Assembly (NCBI GenBank): GCA_035542155.1
Contig: DATKLX010000138.1
Location: forward strand, 1-15,149
Source of the DNA: DATKLX01 sp035542155
Lineage (GTDB): Bacteria; Chloroflexota; Anaerolineae; Anaerolineales; Anaerolineaceae
Reading direction: 5' to 3'
DNA length: 15,149 nt
Positions 1 through 6,840 of this stretch are shown one piece after another (position 1 is the first letter of the stretch; each line of letters starts with the position of its first letter). The position numbers and the translations under genes are program-made. The notes under the pieces were generated by a model, which worked only from the letters and a program-made list of their open reading frames with translations, searched no databases and had not been told where the DNA came from.

Positions 1-96
1 TTAACCCTGGTCATCGATGAATTGGCCAGCCGGGAAGGCCTGACCACGCGCCTGGAAGCTTTTATGGATTTACTCCAGCTTGAGACAACCGCGTAA
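1..96 (+). CDS. C-terminal end of a 2-hydroxyacyl-CoA dehydratase/activase-related protein (partial)
   Basis: Frame 1 is open from the first base to a TAA at 94-96, giving the last 31 residues of a protein that starts outside the window. The segment LTLVIDE...TRLEAFMDLL is the typical end of acyl-CoA dehydratase activase-related (HGD-D/DUF2229-like) proteins. It is parallel to the end of the next gene (LALSIGD...TRLDAFIDLL), so the two are probably tandem paralogues. The next gene's AGGAGG ribosome binding site overlaps this stop codon, which suggests translational coupling. Nothing can be said about its iron-sulfur cysteines, because they are not in the window. Confidence 0.75.
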   Translation, partial: LTLVIDELASREGLTTRLEAFMDLLQLETTA

Positions 97-105
97 GGAG
101 GAAAC

Positions 106-1227
106 ATGCAATTCTTCACTTTTTCCTGGGGAAATAATTACATCGCCATCCGTGGCTTGCTACGCGCCTTGGGCCACGAACTCGCTACGCCAGGCGAGGT
201 TTCACTGAGTACCGTGCAAAAAGGCACGCAGCTTACCCATCCTTTCCTATGCTATTCCGGAAAGATTGTCGTCGGTCAGGTGGCTGAGCAGATAGAGGCC
301 GGACAGCGAAATTTTATCTTTCTGTCTTCACATGGCGCGGAAGCGTGTCGGTGTGCCGATACGGCCGGGTTTATGGAGATGCTATTTCGAGAGAAGTACC
401 CTGATTTTCGCGCTAATCGACTGGGAGGCAACCATTCGGCAGAAACCCTGGCCACGATGCGCCAGGCCTTCCCGGGCGTTTCTCGCCGCCAACACGATGC
501 TGCCTACTTTATTTTTGGAATGAAACTGGAGTTGTTATATTGGATTGGCCGGGTCTGCTTGCGACTGCGATCGCTGGCGGAAAACGCCGATGAGGTGCGC
601 CGCCTGGAAAAACGGATGGTGGAACGGGTTGATCGGCACAACCACCCCGCCTCACTATTCTGTCTGGGGTTGCTTTTCCGTTGGAAAGCCAGCCGCATCC
701 GGCGAAAGCAAGAGCAACCCGGCATCCGTGTTGGTATCGTGGGAGGTGAACATATTTTAAGCGAGCTGGACGCAATCATGGCAAAGATCAAGGACCTGGC
801 TGAAAAAGGGGTCTATATCGAGTGGCGCAGCGGTTTTCGCATGCTGGCGCGCAGCGCGGCGTACGACAACCCTTTGCCTGGTAAAGAAGGCTTGGCCTAC
901 ATGAAAGCGTTGAGCCGGCCTTATCTGCATGCTCATTCGCAATCCTCAGAGACGATTTCCTGCGCGCATGCGCTCGAATTTGCCAATGAAGGCTTTGATG
1001 GCATCATCCACGTCTACGCGATGGGCTGTATGCCACAGACGTCCCTGCGCCCGGCGCTACAGAAAATCTCTTTGGATCGGGATATTCCCATCCTGGCGCT
1101 TTCGATCGGGGATAAATTCAACGAAGGCGGCGTGGAAACCCGCCTGGACGCGTTCATCGATCTGCTGCGGCAGAAGAGGGAACAAAAAGAAATCGGCGCG
1201 TGCGCACAACCGCTCGTCGCCGGCTGA
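106..1227 (+). CDS. 2-hydroxyacyl-CoA dehydratase D-component-like / activase-related protein
   Basis: This 373-residue protein resembles the small proteins related to HgdB/BcrB-type subunits and to the C-terminal half of acyl-CoA dehydratase activase-related proteins. Members of the wider family bind [4Fe-4S] clusters and work with an ATP-driven activase; the substrate here is unknown. Visible family signs are an N-terminal cysteine region (Cys49, then Cys81 and Cys83), a Rossmann-like segment IRVGIVGGEHIL near 207-218, the YAMGCMP motif with Cys308, and the C-terminal LSIGD...TRLDAFIDLL segment. The start ATG is set by AGGAGG seven bases upstream. It lies directly between a paralogue tail and the activase gene, so the three probably act as one complex or as the split form of a large fused protein. 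No signal peptide or membrane segment is seen. Exact function is not known. Confidence 0.75.
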   Translation: MQFFTFSWGNNYIAIRGLLRALGHELATPGEVSLSTVQKGTQLTHPFLCYSGKIVVGQVAEQIEAGQRNFIFLSSHGAEACRCADTAGFMEMLFREKYPDFRANRLGGNHSAETLATMRQAFPGVSRRQHDAAYFIFGMKLELLYWIGRVCLRLRSLAENADEVRRLEKRMVERVDRHNHPASLFCLGLLFRWKASRIRRKQEQPGIRVGIVGGEHILSELDAIMAKIKDLAEKGVYIEWRSGFRMLARSAAYDNPLPGKEGLAYMKALSRPYLHAHSQSSETISCAHALEFANEGFDGIIHVYAMGCMPQTSLRPALQKISLDRDIPILALSIGDKFNEGGVETRLDAFIDLLRQKREQKEIGACAQPLVAG

Positions 1228-1252
1228 ACGCAAATTTTTTTTGGAGGAAAAA

Positions 1253-2266
1253 ATGAAAACACCAGTATTCCTGGGGATTGACGTTGGGTCAGTCTCCTGC
1301 AAATTCGTGTTGATCGATGACCGGGGTGAAATCATTCAATCCATGTACTACCGGACGCACGGTCGGGTAATAGATGCGGTGAAGCGGGGCATCCAGGAAA
1401 TGGCAGCCTGTATGGAGGGTTTGCCACTCGGCGGCTGCGCCACGACCGGCAGCGCCCGACATCTGGCAGCGGCGCTGGTGGGCGCTGACGTCGTCAAAAA
1501 TGAAATTTCAGCGCACGCTGCAGCAGCCATCCATTTGCGTCCGGACCTTCGCACCATATTGGAAATTGGTGGCGAGGATTCAAAAATCATAATCATTCGC
1601 AACGGTGTGCCGGTAGATTTTGCTATGAACACGATGTGCGCTGCCGGTACGGGCGCCTTCCTCGACCAACTTGCCGGAAGGCTGGGGTTGCCGGTCGAAC
1701 AGCTTGGCGCGATGGCCATGCAGTCTACCCAGGAGGTAGCCATAGCCGGGCGATGTACGGTCTTCGCCGAAAGCGACCTGATTTTTATGCAGCAGGTGGG
1801 TTACCGCACCGAGGATATCGTGCGTGGGTTATGCAACTCGATGGTGCGCAACTATCTGAACGATGTCGGCAAGGGGAAGGCAATCCATCCCCCGATTTTC
1901 TTTCTGGGCGGGGTAGCTGCCAATTCGGGGATCCGCCAGGCATTCGAAGAAGCCCTGGAATTGCCGGTTGAGGTTCCACTCCATCACGAAGTGATGGGGG
2001 CCTATGGCGCCGCGCTGATTGCACAGCGGGAGATATCAAAAAGTCCGCGCCTTTCCGGGATGAGATCTGGCGGGCAAATTCTCAGCTCTGATTTCACCAC
2101 GGATTCTTTTCTCTGCAAGTCCTGCGCCAATCACTGCGAAGTAGTCGTTTTTCAAGAAAACAGGCGCCCTGTCGGATACATGGGGGGACGGTGCGGGCGT
2201 TGGTCTGAGCGGCCGCAGATCCGGCAGCCGGACGCAGTGAAGAGTTGTACGGCAGTCGCAGGGTAG
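1253..2266 (+). CDS. BadF/BadG/HgdC-type ATPase (acyl-CoA dehydratase activase) with cysteine-rich C-terminal extension
   Basis: This 337-residue protein is an ASKHA-fold ATPase. In this family an ATP-driven dimer holding a [4Fe-4S] cluster injects low-potential electrons into a dehydratase or reductase partner. Seen directly: the phosphate-1 motif GIDVGSVSCKFVLID (8-22), EIGGEDSK (104-111), the cluster cysteine in NTMCAAGTGAF (Cys129), the second in GRCTVFAESD (Cys168), and FFLGGVAANSGIR near 216-228. HgdC-type activases usually end near 260-270 residues. Here about 70 extra residues follow, with C288-x2-C291-x3-C295 and Cys314, a possible further metal or cluster site also found in large fused activase-related proteins. 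I chose ATG 1253 because GGAGG precedes it; the frame stays open upstream to 929, but that part overlaps the previous gene in another frame. The partner is probably the preceding protein. Confidence 0.85.
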   Translation: MKTPVFLGIDVGSVSCKFVLIDDRGEIIQSMYYRTHGRVIDAVKRGIQEMAACMEGLPLGGCATTGSARHLAAALVGADVVKNEISAHAAAAIHLRPDLRTILEIGGEDSKIIIIRNGVPVDFAMNTMCAAGTGAFLDQLAGRLGLPVEQLGAMAMQSTQEVAIAGRCTVFAESDLIFMQQVGYRTEDIVRGLCNSMVRNYLNDVGKGKAIHPPIFFLGGVAANSGIRQAFEEALELPVEVPLHHEVMGAYGAALIAQREISKSPRLSGMRSGGQILSSDFTTDSFLCKSCANHCEVVVFQENRRPVGYMGGRCGRWSERPQIRQPDAVKSCTAVAG

Positions 2267-2466
2267 AGGGGTTCAAGTGGATAAGCGTAACTTTTCGGCG
2301 GCTGGTACATCTACTAAATGAGGAGATCATCTTTGTCTGCCACTCGGGGAACCGCAGCACCAGCGCCGCCCGCCTGCTGGCGAATGCCGGGTATCGCGTG
2401 GTGGACCTGCGGGGAGGCCTGATCGCCTGGTCGCGTGCAGGTCTGCCCATGACGAAAGGCAAGTAA
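2245..2466 (+). pseudogene. Truncated rhodanese (C-terminal half only)
   Basis: The frame encodes the second half of a single-domain rhodanese: an active-site loop CHSGNRS after the strand EIIFV, then SAARLLANAGYRVVDLRGGLIAW and a short tail. The N-terminal half, which should carry the VLDVRE and GHIPGA motifs, is missing. Only a short FKWISVTFRR stretch resembles the last part of it. The only start available is a TTG at 2245 lying inside the end of the activase gene, with no clear ribosome binding site, and the frame is closed by TGA at 2206. I read it as a deletion remnant joined to the activase 3' end. The loop cysteine and following residues are intact, so a short translated product cannot be ruled out. 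Downstream TauE begins five bases after its stop. Confidence 0.7.
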
Positions 2467-2471
2467 GCCGG

Positions 2472-3245
2472 ATGCCTGCCTTCGTGCCGGACCTGGTTAT
2501 TGGCTTCGCGATCGGACTTTCCTTGGGCCTTTTGGGCGGGGGTGGCTCGATCCTGACTGTCCCGGCGCTCGTCTACCTGGTGGGACAAACGCCCCAGGCT
2601 GCTGTGGCCACTTCCCTGGCGATTGTAGGCGCCAACAGCGCCGTTGGGGCCCTCTTCCATCAGCGCAGCGGCGTTTTCAACTGGAAAGTCGCCATATTGT
2701 TTGGCGGAGCCGGGATGGCGGTAGCCTACCTGGCGGTCGGCCTGTCCAAACGGTTGTCTCCGGCCCTCCTCATGGTGCTGTTCGCCACGTTGATGCTGGG
2801 AATTGGCGCGCTGATGCTCCTTCAGAAACATCCAAAAGCGCCTGCCGGGGACCAGCCAACGCGGACGGAAAAGCAGACGGCCTGGATCGCGCTCCTGGCT
2901 GGAGCAGGAACAGGCTTTTTGACTGGGATTCTTGGCGTTGGGGGAGGTTTTCTCATCGTCCCGGCCCTGGTCATGCTGGTTGGCTTGCCCATGTACCAGG
3001 CAGTCGGCACCTCGCTAGCAATCATCGCAGCCAACAGCCTGGCCGGGTTACTGGGACATTTGGACGGGCCATTTGATCTAGGGGTGACGATATTTTTTGT
3101 CGCGGCAGGCATCCTGGGCACCTTCGCCGGCTCGAAGCTGGCTCACCGCCTACCGGCCGGGCGGCTGCGGCAGCTATTTGCCATGTTTGTCATCCTACTG
3201 GCCGTTTTCCTGATGGTGGATAATGTGCCAAAATTAATCAGATAA
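2472..3245 (+). CDS. tauE: TauE/SafE-family membrane permease (sulfur anion exporter)
   Basis: This 257-residue, strongly hydrophobic protein shows the internal duplication of the TauE/SafE family. The N-terminal half carries LGLLGGGGSILTVPALVYLVG near residue 18-38, followed by VATSLAIVGANSAVGAL. The second half repeats it as TGILGVGGGFLIVPALVMLVG followed by VGTSLAIIAANSLAGLL. About seven to eight membrane segments can be read. The family is associated with export of sulfite, sulfoacetate or related anions. Its position right before a CstB-like persulfide dioxygenase, which makes sulfite or thiosulfate, fits that role; the same pairing is known from the Staphylococcus aureus cst region. The ribosome binding site is weak (AAGTAAG), and translation is probably coupled to the upstream rhodanese frame, whose stop lies five bases away. 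The substrate is inferred, not seen. Confidence 0.85.
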   Translation: MPAFVPDLVIGFAIGLSLGLLGGGGSILTVPALVYLVGQTPQAAVATSLAIVGANSAVGALFHQRSGVFNWKVAILFGGAGMAVAYLAVGLSKRLSPALLMVLFATLMLGIGALMLLQKHPKAPAGDQPTRTEKQTAWIALLAGAGTGFLTGILGVGGGFLIVPALVMLVGLPMYQAVGTSLAIIAANSLAGLLGHLDGPFDLGVTIFFVAAGILGTFAGSKLAHRLPAGRLRQLFAMFVILLAVFLMVDNVPKLIR

Positions 3246-3277
3246 AAGTTTCTATCTATTCTGGGGAGTGAAGCAAG

Positions 3278-4666
3278 ATGTATCTTCAGCAGTTCTTTAT
3301 CGATGGATTAGGGTGTACTTCTTACCTGGTAGGCTGTGAGTCGAAAGGGATCGCAGCGATTGTGGACCCTGACCGCGACGTGCAAAAATATCTGGACGCC
3401 GCCCAGGGACGCGGCTTGAAAATTACCCACATCCTTGAAACCCATCTGCACGCCGACCATGTTTCGGGCAATACCGGGCTGGCTGAGCGCACGGGAGCGG
3501 ATATCTATCTTCACGAGGCCGCCGGAGCCAGATTCCCTCACCGGTCCTTAAAAGATGGCGATGTCCTCGAGCTGGGCGCGGTACGCCTGGCCGTACGCCA
3601 CACCCCCGGCCACACCCCGGAAAGCATCACCCTCCTGGTCAGCGACACGACCCGCGCCGAGCAGCCCTGGATGGCCCTGACCGGGGATCTCCTCTTCGTG
3701 GGCGATGTGGGCCGCCCGGACCTGGTTGGACCGGAAGCAGCGCGTAATCTCGCTGGCGACCTCTACGAGAGCCTGTTCCACAACCTGTTGCAGGAGACGG
3801 ATGCCTTGATGGTGTATCCCGGGCATGGAGCCGGCTCCCTGTGCGGGCGCTCGCTCGGCAGCATGCGCTCGACCACACTCGGGTATGAGAAACAATTCAA
3901 CCCGGCCCTCGCGCCGCGTGAAAAGAGCCAGTTTATCGACTACATAACCACCAACCTTCCAGAGCAGCCGGGCAACCACCACTACATCAAGGATCTGAAC
4001 CGCCAGGGGCCGAAACCCCTGGGGCAGGTAACGCCGAAACCGCTTACCATCGAGGAGGCTATCCCCTACTTCCGCCGCGGTGCTGCCATGCTGGATACCC
4101 GCCCGAAAGAAGATTTCCTCGCCAAACACGTACAGGGCGCGGTGCATTTGCCGGCTGACGATCAGTTGGCCAACCGGGTCGGTTTTGTGCTACCGCCCGA
4201 TATTCCCCTGGTTTTAGTGCTTCCCACAGAAGCGGATTATCGCCAGGCGGTCTACAGCCTGGCGCGTGTGGGTTTTGAGAACGCAGTCGGCTACCTGGAA
4301 GGCGGTATCCAGGCCTGGGAAGAGTACGGCCTACCGGTGACCAGCGGCGACGTGGAAGACCTCCAACCCCGCGATCTCCAGGCGATGCTTTCGAATGGCG
4401 CTCAGCCGGTCGTCTTGGACGTACGCGAGCCGTGGGAGTATCAGATGGGCCACGTTCCCGGGGCTCGATTGATTCCACTGGGGGAGCTGTCGCGGCGCCT
4501 TGGTGAGCTGGACCCCGAACAACCTATAGCGGTGATCTGCCAATCCGGCAACCGAAGCCAGTCAGCCGCGGCGCTTCTGGCGCAAAAAGGCTTCAAGAAG
4601 GTCTATAACGTGGCCGGCGGTACGTCCGCCTGGCAGATGAGCGGTCTGAAAATCGAACGCAATTGA
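3278..4666 (+). CDS. cstB: CstB-like persulfide dioxygenase with two rhodanese domains
   Basis: A 462-residue cytoplasmic enzyme in three parts. Residues 1 to about 245 are a metallo-beta-lactamase fold of the ETHE1 persulfide dioxygenase type: HLHADH with His56, His58, Asp60, His61; TPGHTPES with His112; GDLLFVGDVGRPDL with Asp137; PGHG with His183. His56, His112 and Asp137 match the mononuclear iron ligands of ETHE1. Residues about 255-355 are a rhodanese domain without catalytic cysteine (LVLPTEAD stands where the loop should be). Residues about 365-460 are an active rhodanese with VVLDVREPWEY, GHVPGA and Cys421 in CQSGNRSQS. This order equals CstB of S. aureus (about 444 residues), which oxidizes low-molecular-weight persulfides to thiosulfate. 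It follows TauE in the same direction. The start ATG has GGGAG upstream. Assignment to the CstB architecture is firm; the physiological substrate is inferred. Confidence 0.9.
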   Translation: MYLQQFFIDGLGCTSYLVGCESKGIAAIVDPDRDVQKYLDAAQGRGLKITHILETHLHADHVSGNTGLAERTGADIYLHEAAGARFPHRSLKDGDVLELGAVRLAVRHTPGHTPESITLLVSDTTRAEQPWMALTGDLLFVGDVGRPDLVGPEAARNLAGDLYESLFHNLLQETDALMVYPGHGAGSLCGRSLGSMRSTTLGYEKQFNPALAPREKSQFIDYITTNLPEQPGNHHYIKDLNRQGPKPLGQVTPKPLTIEEAIPYFRRGAAMLDTRPKEDFLAKHVQGAVHLPADDQLANRVGFVLPPDIPLVLVLPTEADYRQAVYSLARVGFENAVGYLEGGIQAWEEYGLPVTSGDVEDLQPRDLQAMLSNGAQPVVLDVREPWEYQMGHVPGARLIPLGELSRRLGELDPEQPIAVICQSGNRSQSAAALLAQKGFKKVYNVAGGTSAWQMSGLKIERN

Positions 4667-4677
4667 GGAAAAGAGCC

Positions 4678-5265
4678 ATGGGAGAGCATCACGGACATCG
4701 CTTTAATCAGATAGATCGGCTGCGCACTCCGGAGCGGCTCCAGCACCTGGAGGTCAGCCGGGTAACGGACCTGGCCTTGGAGGGGATCTCCGTCCGATCA
4801 ATGATTGATATCGGCACCGGCAGCGGGATTTTCGCCCAGGCTTTCGCCGGGCGGGGGCTGGCCGTCAAGGGCATCGACGCGAACCCGGAGATGCTGGTCG
4901 CCGCCGCTCGCTTCCACCCAGAAGGGAAGTTCCAAGAGGCAATCGCCGAATCGATCCCTTTTCCGGACGCGGCTTTCGACCTGGCCTTTATGGGCCTGGT
5001 GTTGCACGAAACTGACGATCCCCTGAAAGCTTTGCAAGAAGCTTTTCGCGTGAGCAAAACCCGGCTGGTGATCCTGGAATGGCCAAATGTGGAACAGGAT
5101 TACGGGCCGGGCCTGGAAGAACGCCTCCGCCCGGAGCAAGTCGAAGCGCTGGCCAGGCAGGCCGGGTTTGAAAGGATCGAGGCCATTCCACTCCAAACGC
5201 TGGTGCTGTATCGTCTGGATAAAGGCAGCCAAAATGGAGAAGTATCAGGCCATCTTCCACATTGA
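4678..5265 (+). CDS. Class I SAM-dependent methyltransferase
   Basis: A 195-residue protein with the methyltransferase-11 fold. SAM-binding motif I reads MIDIGTGSGIFA (about 42-53), the acidic post-I position is in VKGIDANPEML (63-73), and motif II lies in FPDAAFDLAFMGLVLHE. A later strand, TRLVILEWP, fits motif III. Start ATG 4678 was preferred over an in-frame TTG at 4663 because AGGAAAAG sits eight bases upstream and the TTG overlaps the preceding stop. The N-terminus is rich in histidine (MGEHHGHR), a feature often seen in small methyltransferases near metalloid or thiol genes. No arsenite-methyltransferase cysteines are present, so ArsM is unlikely. Lying between a persulfide dioxygenase and a DsrE protein, it may methylate a thiol or sulfide, but this is inference only. 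Its 3' end overlaps the next gene by 32 bases. Confidence 0.8.
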   Translation: MGEHHGHRFNQIDRLRTPERLQHLEVSRVTDLALEGISVRSMIDIGTGSGIFAQAFAGRGLAVKGIDANPEMLVAAARFHPEGKFQEAIAESIPFPDAAFDLAFMGLVLHETDDPLKALQEAFRVSKTRLVILEWPNVEQDYGPGLEERLRPEQVEALARQAGFERIEAIPLQTLVLYRLDKGSQNGEVSGHLPH

Positions 5266-5583
5266 CGAACTCGCCAAAGGACGCGCTGAACAGGTATTGG
5301 CCAATATCGCCAATCTTCTTGACGACCTGGGGATGAAAACGTAAAGGTCGAGCTGCTGGCAAACGGCGGCGGGGTGCGCATGTTGACCCGCGGACCAGAC
5401 GGCTTTGCGGACCGAATCGAAACCCTGGCCAATCGGGGCGTACAATTTGTAGCCTGCAACCATTCCCTGCAACATCTGGAACTGCGCCGCCAAGATCTCC
5501 TTCACCTGGTCGAGGTGGTGCCAGTCTGGGTGAGTAAGCTGGTCAAGAAACAAGCCAAGGGCTGGGCGTACATTCGCCCGTAG
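5234..5583 (+). pseudogene. DsrE-family protein interrupted by a one-base frameshift
   Basis: Two overlapping frames together give one DsrE/DsrF-like protein of about 116 residues. The first frame runs from ATG 5234 (KYQAIFHIDELAKGRAEQ...LLDDLGMK) to TAA 5342-5344. The second frame continues in the -1 phase from about 5338 (NVKVELLANGGGV...GVQFVACNHSL...GWAYIRP) to TAG 5581-5583. The joint falls on a run of four A's at 5336-5339; one additional A would restore the gene. The family cysteine, in VACNHSL, lies in the second part, so the first part alone would be inactive. The run is not a canonical -1 slippery heptamer, so a true mutation or sequencing/assembly error is more likely than programmed frameshifting. 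An AAAGG eight bases before the ATG could serve as ribosome binding site. Confidence 0.85.
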
Positions 5584-5611
5584 CTGTAGCATCCGTTCAA
5601 GGAGCAGCTAC
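5580..5611. terminator. Possible weak hairpin between converging genes
   Basis: A seven-base inverted repeat, GTAGCTG (5580-5586) and CAGCTAC (5605-5611), spans the stop of the broken DsrE gene and the stop of the opposite-strand transporter remnant. The loop is 18 bases and there is no T run on either side. It could act as a weak bidirectional terminator, but it may be chance. Confidence 0.25.
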
Positions 5612-5862
5612 CAGAGCCGGGTAAAGTACTGTACACCCAGCGAGGTCAGCGTCACCGCCAGCCAGGTCATCGCTCCCAGGAAGAGCGGCCTGGGCCCGGC
5701 CTTGATGAAACGCTGGACGTTGGTATTCAGCCCGATCGCTGATAAAGCAGCGATGATCAGGAATTTTCCGGCCTGGGCCAGGGAACCGGCCACATTCGCC
5801 GGGATCAGGGGGATGCTGCGCACGAGGGCCGCCGCCAAAAACCCGAGGATGAACCAGGGGAA
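5608..5862 (-). pseudogene. C-terminal remnant of a YeiH/UPF0324-type putative sulfate exporter
   Basis: Read on the - strand, the frame gives about 84 residues ending at the stop complementary to 5608-5610. It contains PWFILGFLAAALVRS, AGKFLIIAALSAIGLNTN, then PLFLGAMTWLAVTLTSLGVQ. This matches the C-terminal membrane region of the YeiH family (PF03601), whose full proteins are about 330-350 residues. The homology stops abruptly at an in-frame stop (complement of 5863-5865), and the sequence beyond is AT-rich non-coding DNA. Roughly three quarters of the gene, including its start, is therefore missing. It points away from its neighbours, so it is probably the leftover of a deletion or insertion event. 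Members are described as putative sulfate exporters; that function is weakly established. Confidence 0.75.
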
Positions 5863-5950
5863 TTACGTTTATCGATTCGTCAAAACAGTTCATAACATCT
5901 GGCCAACAGCAACAATCCTGACAAGAATTCTCATATTACATTCATCACCC

Positions 5951-5994
5951 TCAGGTTAATCAAATGTCACTTGAATTATGACTCATTAACCTGA
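5951..5994. repeat. Perfect 10-bp inverted repeat, candidate operator
   Basis: TCAGGTTAAT at 5951-5960 and its exact reverse complement ATTAACCTGA at 5985-5994 are separated by 24 bases, giving a centre-to-centre distance of 34 bases, about three helical turns. The right arm touches the predicted -10 box. This layout fits a dimeric or looping DNA-binding protein, plausibly the HTH-PocR regulator encoded 50 bases downstream. A hairpin in the untranslated leader is less likely, because the repeat lies mostly upstream of the expected transcript start. Confidence 0.55.
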
Positions 5995-5998
5995 TAAT
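5971..5998 (+). promoter_or_regulatory. Putative sigma-70 type promoter for the regulator and hydrogenase operon
   Basis: A -35-like TTGAAT (5971-5976) is followed after 16 bases by a -10-like GATAAT (5993-5998, five of six consensus bases). Transcription would start near 6005 and give a leader of about 39 bases before ATG 6044. The AT-rich setting and the overlapping inverted repeat support it. No other convincing promoter was found between here and the window end. Confidence 0.45.
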
Positions 5999-6043
5999 GT
6001 ATCAATATATTACTCCATATAACATTTAGTTACAGTTGAACCG

Positions 6044-6814
6044 ATGGGCGAACTTCTGACGACCAAACAGCTCCAAGATTTGCTCAAAGTAGACCGGATC
6101 ACGATTTACCGCATGCTTAACGACGGGCGCCTGAAGGGTGTGAAGATTGGCAACCAGTGGCGCTTTCCGCAGAGCGAGGTGGATCATCTTCTGGGTGAAC
6201 CCATTGAGCCCGCAAAATATGAGGAAATCCCAGAAACCCTGACCGATTTTCCATCGGATTGCGTCTTTAAAATCCAGGAGATATTCGCAGGGATTATCGG
6301 GGTCGGAGCGATCACGGTTGACCTCGGAGGAACGCCGCTGACAGAACCAAGCTTTTCCAACCCGTTCTGCAGATTGATGCTGTCCAACCCGAGCTCTCGC
6401 CAGGCCTGCCAGGCTTCCTGGCGCAAGATCGCTCTACGGGTGACCGGCCAACCTCCATTTCAGATCTGTCACGCAGGACTGTGCTACCAACGCTCTCTGA
6501 TCGAGCAAAACGACCAGCCCATCGGCTGGCTGGTCGCCGGCCAGTTCTACATCAATCCTCCAGATAAAGCCCAAGAAGAAACCCGCCTGGAAGATCTATC
6601 TCACCTCCATAACATTCCCCTCGCGCAATTAAAAGAAGCAGCTTCGAAAATACCGGTACTGAAACAGAGCCAGCGCGAGCAGGTCCAGGAATGGACCCCG
6701 AAAGTGTCCAAAACAGTTCAGTCAATATTGTCCGAGCGGGCAGACCTGATGGGCCGCTTACAGCGCATTTCGGAGATCAGCAACGTAGTCACCAAGCTAC
6801 AAAAACCAACCTAA
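6044..6814 (+). CDS. HTH (MerR/excisionase-like) transcription regulator with PocR sensory domain
   Basis: A 256-residue regulator. Residues 1 to about 52 form an HTH_17/excisionase-type DNA-binding domain (LLTTKQLQDLLKVDRITIYR, then LKGVKIGNQWRFPQSEVD). Residues about 70-205 form a PocR domain with the conserved blocks NPFCRLML (Cys109), RQACQASW (Cys122), ICHAGLCYQ (Cys142, Cys147) and GWLVAGQFY. PocR domains are thought to sense small hydrophobic or redox signals. The four cysteines could bind metal or a cluster, or react with persulfide. The last 40 residues look helical and may form a dimer interface. The ribosome binding site is weak, and the gene starts just below an inverted repeat, suggesting autoregulation. 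As first gene of the hydrogenase/sulfur-carrier operon it is the likely local controller. Its signal is not known. Confidence 0.85.
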   Translation: MGELLTTKQLQDLLKVDRITIYRMLNDGRLKGVKIGNQWRFPQSEVDHLLGEPIEPAKYEEIPETLTDFPSDCVFKIQEIFAGIIGVGAITVDLGGTPLTEPSFSNPFCRLMLSNPSSRQACQASWRKIALRVTGQPPFQICHAGLCYQRSLIEQNDQPIGWLVAGQFYINPPDKAQEETRLEDLSHLHNIPLAQLKEAASKIPVLKQSQREQVQEWTPKVSKTVQSILSERADLMGRLQRISEISNVVTKLQKPT

Positions 6815-6840
6815 TTGCATAACCCCTAAAGGAGGGAAGT

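Larger units (their letters stand above)
5863..6043. other. AT-rich intergenic control region
   Basis: About 180 bases without a gene, distinctly richer in A and T than the flanking coding DNA. It separates the decayed transporter remnant from the regulator gene. It holds the inverted repeat at 5951-5994 and the promoter candidate at 5971-5998 described separately. No tRNA, CRISPR repeat or further reading frame was recognised. Confidence 0.6.

Noticed and set aside
929..1252. N-terminal extension of the activase
   Set aside because: The frame is open, but it overlaps the preceding gene, and GGAGG before ATG 1253 followed at once by the GIDVGS motif marks the real start.
2094..2831. 245-residue open frame on the - strand
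   Set aside because: It covers the activase end, the rhodanese remnant and TauE in opposite sense; composition is low-complexity and no ribosome binding site fits.
5336..5344. Programmed -1 frameshift in the DsrE gene
   Set aside because: The bases around the joint are G AAA ACG, not an X-XXY-YYZ slippery heptamer, and no pseudoknot was recognised by eye. A lost A is simpler.
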